The position numbers and the translations under genes were made by a program. Below are positions 17,103 to 19,747 of a stretch of DNA of 19,747 bases, one piece after another. The stretch is from Jimgerdemannia flammicorona (lineage: Eukaryota > Mucoromycota > Endogonomycetes > Endogonales > Endogonaceae), in the NCBI GenBank assembly GCA_003990745.1, contig RBNI01002095.1:1-19747 (forward strand), in the 5' to 3' direction. The stretch's first letter is position 1. The number at the start of each line of letters is the position of its first letter. The notes beneath the pieces are model-generated. The model was given only the letters and a program-made list of their open reading frames with translations, did not search any database and had not been told where the DNA came from.

Positions 17103-19220
17103 GATTGCAATATATCCTGTTTGCTAATAGAAGAAACATACTCTAGATTTCTTTAGACAGTCTTTTTCTTCAGAGATAAGCTTAGTATTCTTTTTGTTTA
17201 TAGTATCTAGATCTATTGATACTAGGTTAACTATTCTTGATTAATTCTTATAATAGTTCTCAAAATAGTTCTTCTTGTAGTATTCTGGTTCAAAGTAGTT
17301 GCCAAAGGTAATAACATTAAACCTATTAGTAATTCTTATAGCTTCATTGAGAGTCTGTAGCTCTTTTAGCTTAACTTTGATTTATATATTCCTTTTCAGA
17401 TCTTAGATATAGTAGTCTATCTTTTTATCTTCAGATATTGCTAGTAGTTCAAGTAAAATTAATAGGAATTATATATTATAACTTTATACTAACTTGAGTT
17501 GCTTGATATTTACTAGCTTATCTCTAGCTAGTTTGGTAATATTAGTAAACTTAAACTACTTATGAAAGGTCTTCTTGAAAGATCTCCAATCTTAGATTCT
17601 TATATTCAAATAGGCAGAGATAGTTATAATATAATTATACTATCAAATAGTCAGTATTTCCTTAGAAGAGTATAGTGACAAATTAGACTTATATATATTC
17701 TTTCAATCTTGTGAGTTCAAAGTATTAGTCCAACTGAAAGATCCATATATCTATAGTCAGTCTTTCTTAGTGACCATCAAAGATATCTGACTTGAGTAGT
17801 TGAAACTAACTAGTATAATAGTAGAATATAATATAACTATAGTTCTTACTTTCTGCTGTTTTAGTTATATATACTTGAAGTAGTTAGATTTAATAGACCA
17901 TAGAGGTAACCATTTTCTCTATATTGACTTATAGTTCTGTATTATCTGCTTCTTCTATAGCAGAGGGATCAGAATGATAGACAGGTTCTTTATAGTTCAT
18001 TTTGGCCTTATATGATTAGTTGTAACTAGTTTTCAAATTTATGTGAGGTTTTTTAATAAAATAAGGTATAATGACACTACTATTATCAAGTGTAATAGTT
18101 CTAGTTTCTTTATAAGTAAGTAGCTAAGTCTGGTAATTCTAGTGGACCTAAAGAAGCTCAAAGAGATACTTATAGATTTAAGTATTCTTGAAGAAATTCT
18201 GAGAGAAAATATATATTCTGAACTTTATTTAAGCAGAGAACAAGAATATTTATATAAGATCTGAAAGAGAGATCTGAAAGGATCTTAGAAAGGAAGAAAA
18301 AAGCTAAAAAATAGATTCTTAGCAAAGATGACTAATAGAATTCTACAATGTTCTATAACTAGCTAAGATAAGATACTTAGTACTAAAAAAAGACAAGAAT
18401 TTTCTAGTGATGTCTTAGTGCTAAGAGAAGATTTCTAGGTATTTAGAAGATACTGAAACATAGTAGAATATTTGAGAAAAAATAAGAAAGACTAGAGAAA
18501 AGATACTAAAACTAAGATATGACTGTGAAACTATTATAGTTAAGGTCCTGAATTTCATTTCTCTCTTTCTTCTACTTCTTAACTAGTTTTTCTTCTTCTA
18601 GTTTTCTATATATTTAAAGGAGTCCTTGCAGGGTTTTAACTAAGAGGTCTTTCTTATTATCTTTCTTATTGTAATCACTTTAGATGATTTCTTATCTAAT
18701 ATTAAAAAATCCTTAAGCTGTATTTACTTATTCTTTAGACCTTCTAATATCCAGAGTACAGATATACTGGATAATATTTAGAGGAATCTCATTTATAAAG
18801 ATCATTAGACCTATAATATCTTAGTTAGTAGTATTGAACTCAGCTATATATATTCTTTTTTAAATTCTAGTAAAAAATACTCTGAGTGATTCTCTAAGAT
18901 TTATCTTAATTCCTATAATAGATTCTTAGGTCTTATAGTGGGTTTCATTTTCTGTATATTTTTTAATAAGTTAGTAAATAATGGCTATATTCTTCTTCTC
19001 AGAATGATATTGTATAGATGGCTGCTTTAAGGTCTGAATATATATTACCTGCTACTCAATTGAAAATTCCCTTAGCTGGTTCTCTGAGTTGAACTTTAAA
19101 GAAAGCAACTTTTCTCTAGGCAGAAAGATTCTTTAGAGCTGCTATTTCTTTAATTCTATTAAGAAATTCTCTTAGGTCTTCTTCTGGGTATCTTGCCAAG
19201 ATTAGTATTGAGATAGTCAT
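17097..19220 (-). pseudogene. Second gag relic, - strand, gypsy type
   Basis: Read leftwards from an ATG at 19220-19218, this encodes a recognisable gag capsid: YPEEDLREFLNRIKEIAALK, then a TAG, then KVAFFKVQLREPAKGIF. Further on are LQTLNEAIRITNRF and SEEKDCLKKSRVCF, the usual run-up to the knuckle. The C-terminal finger (about 17140-17097) keeps the first Cys and Gly, but the second Cys, His and last Cys read Tyr, Tyr and Ser. Stops are frequent, mostly at former CAA, CAG and CGA codons. The span of about 2.1 kb is too long for one gag; 17500-18550 is not recognised and may hold an inserted or scrambled piece. No pol is found beyond the knuckle. Confidence 0.6.
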
Positions 19221-19360
19221 TGTAATAACTCTCACTTCTATCTCTCTCTTATCCTTTGGATAATTAGAGAAGTGGACTATTACTTAGGGACTTAGTACAC
19301 AATGTATACCAAGAAGCCTTCAGTTGAGAAAGCACTCACTTTAAGTAGTTGTAGCAGCAG

Positions 19361-19443
19361 TGCCTTATCTTTCAAAGGTCTTTCTTGTGTGCCTTATCTT
19401 TCAAAGGTCTTTCTCTTGTGCCCTATTTCAAGGGTCTTGTTCC
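19361..19443. repeat. 29-bp tandem repeat, about 2.9 copies
   Basis: TGCCTTATCTTTCAAAGGTC starts at 19361 and again at 19390; a diverged third copy (TGCCCTATTTCAAGGGTC) starts at 19419. It lies between the TATA box and the start of the - strand gag relic. Confidence 0.8.
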
Positions 19444-19687
19444 TTGCTGTGCACAGACTGAATTCGCCTTGGAATTCAGGTTCAATGGGTTTACTTAAGT
19501 CTTTGTGATTTGTATACCAGTCTCAGTTCTGGCAGAAGTTAGCTAGGCTTCTGGAGTTTAGTCAGAAACACTAGAGTCACTTAGATGTCATTACTAAGAC
19601 TCAGGGGAATGTGTGTGTGTGGGGGGACTTGATTCTTGTATCAAGGACTGAACTAAAACTCCTTTATTTCGGATGGAAACTGGGGGG

Positions 19688-19695
19688 TATTTATA
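19688..19695 (-). promoter_or_regulatory. TATA box of the - strand gag element
   Basis: TATAAATA followed by a C run on the - strand, the same core as in the gypsy A and B LTRs, about 470 bp upstream of the gag start. Confidence 0.4.
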
Positions 19696-19747
19696 CAAGT
19701 TGGTCCGCGATTTCTGACTAAGTATGAGTGACTAATTTGGTAACTAT

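Larger units (their letters stand above)
19221..19747 (-). other. LTR or leader-like sequence upstream of the - strand gag relic
   Basis: On the - strand this holds TATAAATA (19695-19688), AATAAA (19668-19663), a GT run with a G run (about 19612-19626), and a 29-bp tandem repeat (19361-19443), then the gag start. That order fits a 5' LTR plus leader of the gag element. I cannot place the LTR ends or a primer-binding site, and the window ends before the 5' limit. CpG reappears here (19465-19466, then near 19671 and 19705). Confidence 0.4.

Noticed and set aside
1..19747. CRISPR arrays, tRNA or rRNA genes, bacterial operons, ribosome binding sites
   Set aside because: I looked on both strands and saw none. 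The introns, AATAAA signals, TATA boxes and element types point to a eukaryotic fungal genome.

Overview
This window looks like a transposon-only stretch of a fungal genome, most likely a basidiomycete. The evidence is a Ty3/gypsy chromovirus with a C-terminal chromodomain, an APE-type non-LTR retrotransposon, and a hAT transposase gene with short fungal-type introns and GATTCGGATTG-like subterminal repeats. I see no host gene, tRNA, rRNA or prokaryotic feature. Everything supported is a mobile element or a relic of one, and no reading frame is fully intact.

Layout. (1) 1-3688, + strand: 3' part of gypsy copy A, with the pol end (integrase zinc finger, DDE core, chromodomain) broken by five in-frame stops, then a polypurine tract and a very long LTR (1658-3688). 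(2) 3689-4009: unassigned. (3) 4010-6656, + strand: LINE-1, an old, almost CpG-free LINE copy with ORF1 and the start of ORF2, cut off inside the endonuclease domain. (4) 6657-9066, - strand: gypsy copy B (LTR 6657-8682 plus pol tail with an unbroken chromodomain), inserted into LINE-1. (5) 9066-14935, - strand: LINE-2, a near full-length LINE of the same family with poly(A) tail, ORF1 and ORF2, damaged only by in-frame stops. (6) 14936-15977, - strand: 5' part of a hAT transposon with TIR, subterminal repeats and the start of a BED-finger transposase. (7) 15978-19747: a CpG-free, AT-rich graveyard holding two retrotransposon gag relics that converge tail to tail at their zinc knuckles, then an LTR or leader-like stretch.

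The most unusual item is a 400-codon reading frame lying wholly inside the U3 part of the roughly 2.03-kb gypsy LTR. It is present at the same length in both copies (1809-3011 and 8531-7329), with one stop in A and three in B. It sits upstream of the LTR TATA box, so in a genomic retroelement RNA it would form the 3' end of the transcript. It carries PPxY-type motifs and I recognise no family for it. The same LTR carries several TGA(G/C)TCA sites.

Nesting gives an order of events: LINE-1 is older than gypsy B, and gypsy B is older than LINE-2. The hAT end abuts LINE-2 where the rest of gypsy B would be expected, so a deletion or rearrangement happened there. Decay is dominated by C:G to T:A transitions, as expected from repeat-directed cytosine methylation or RIP-like mutation. 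Family names come from motif recognition by eye; no database search was run.
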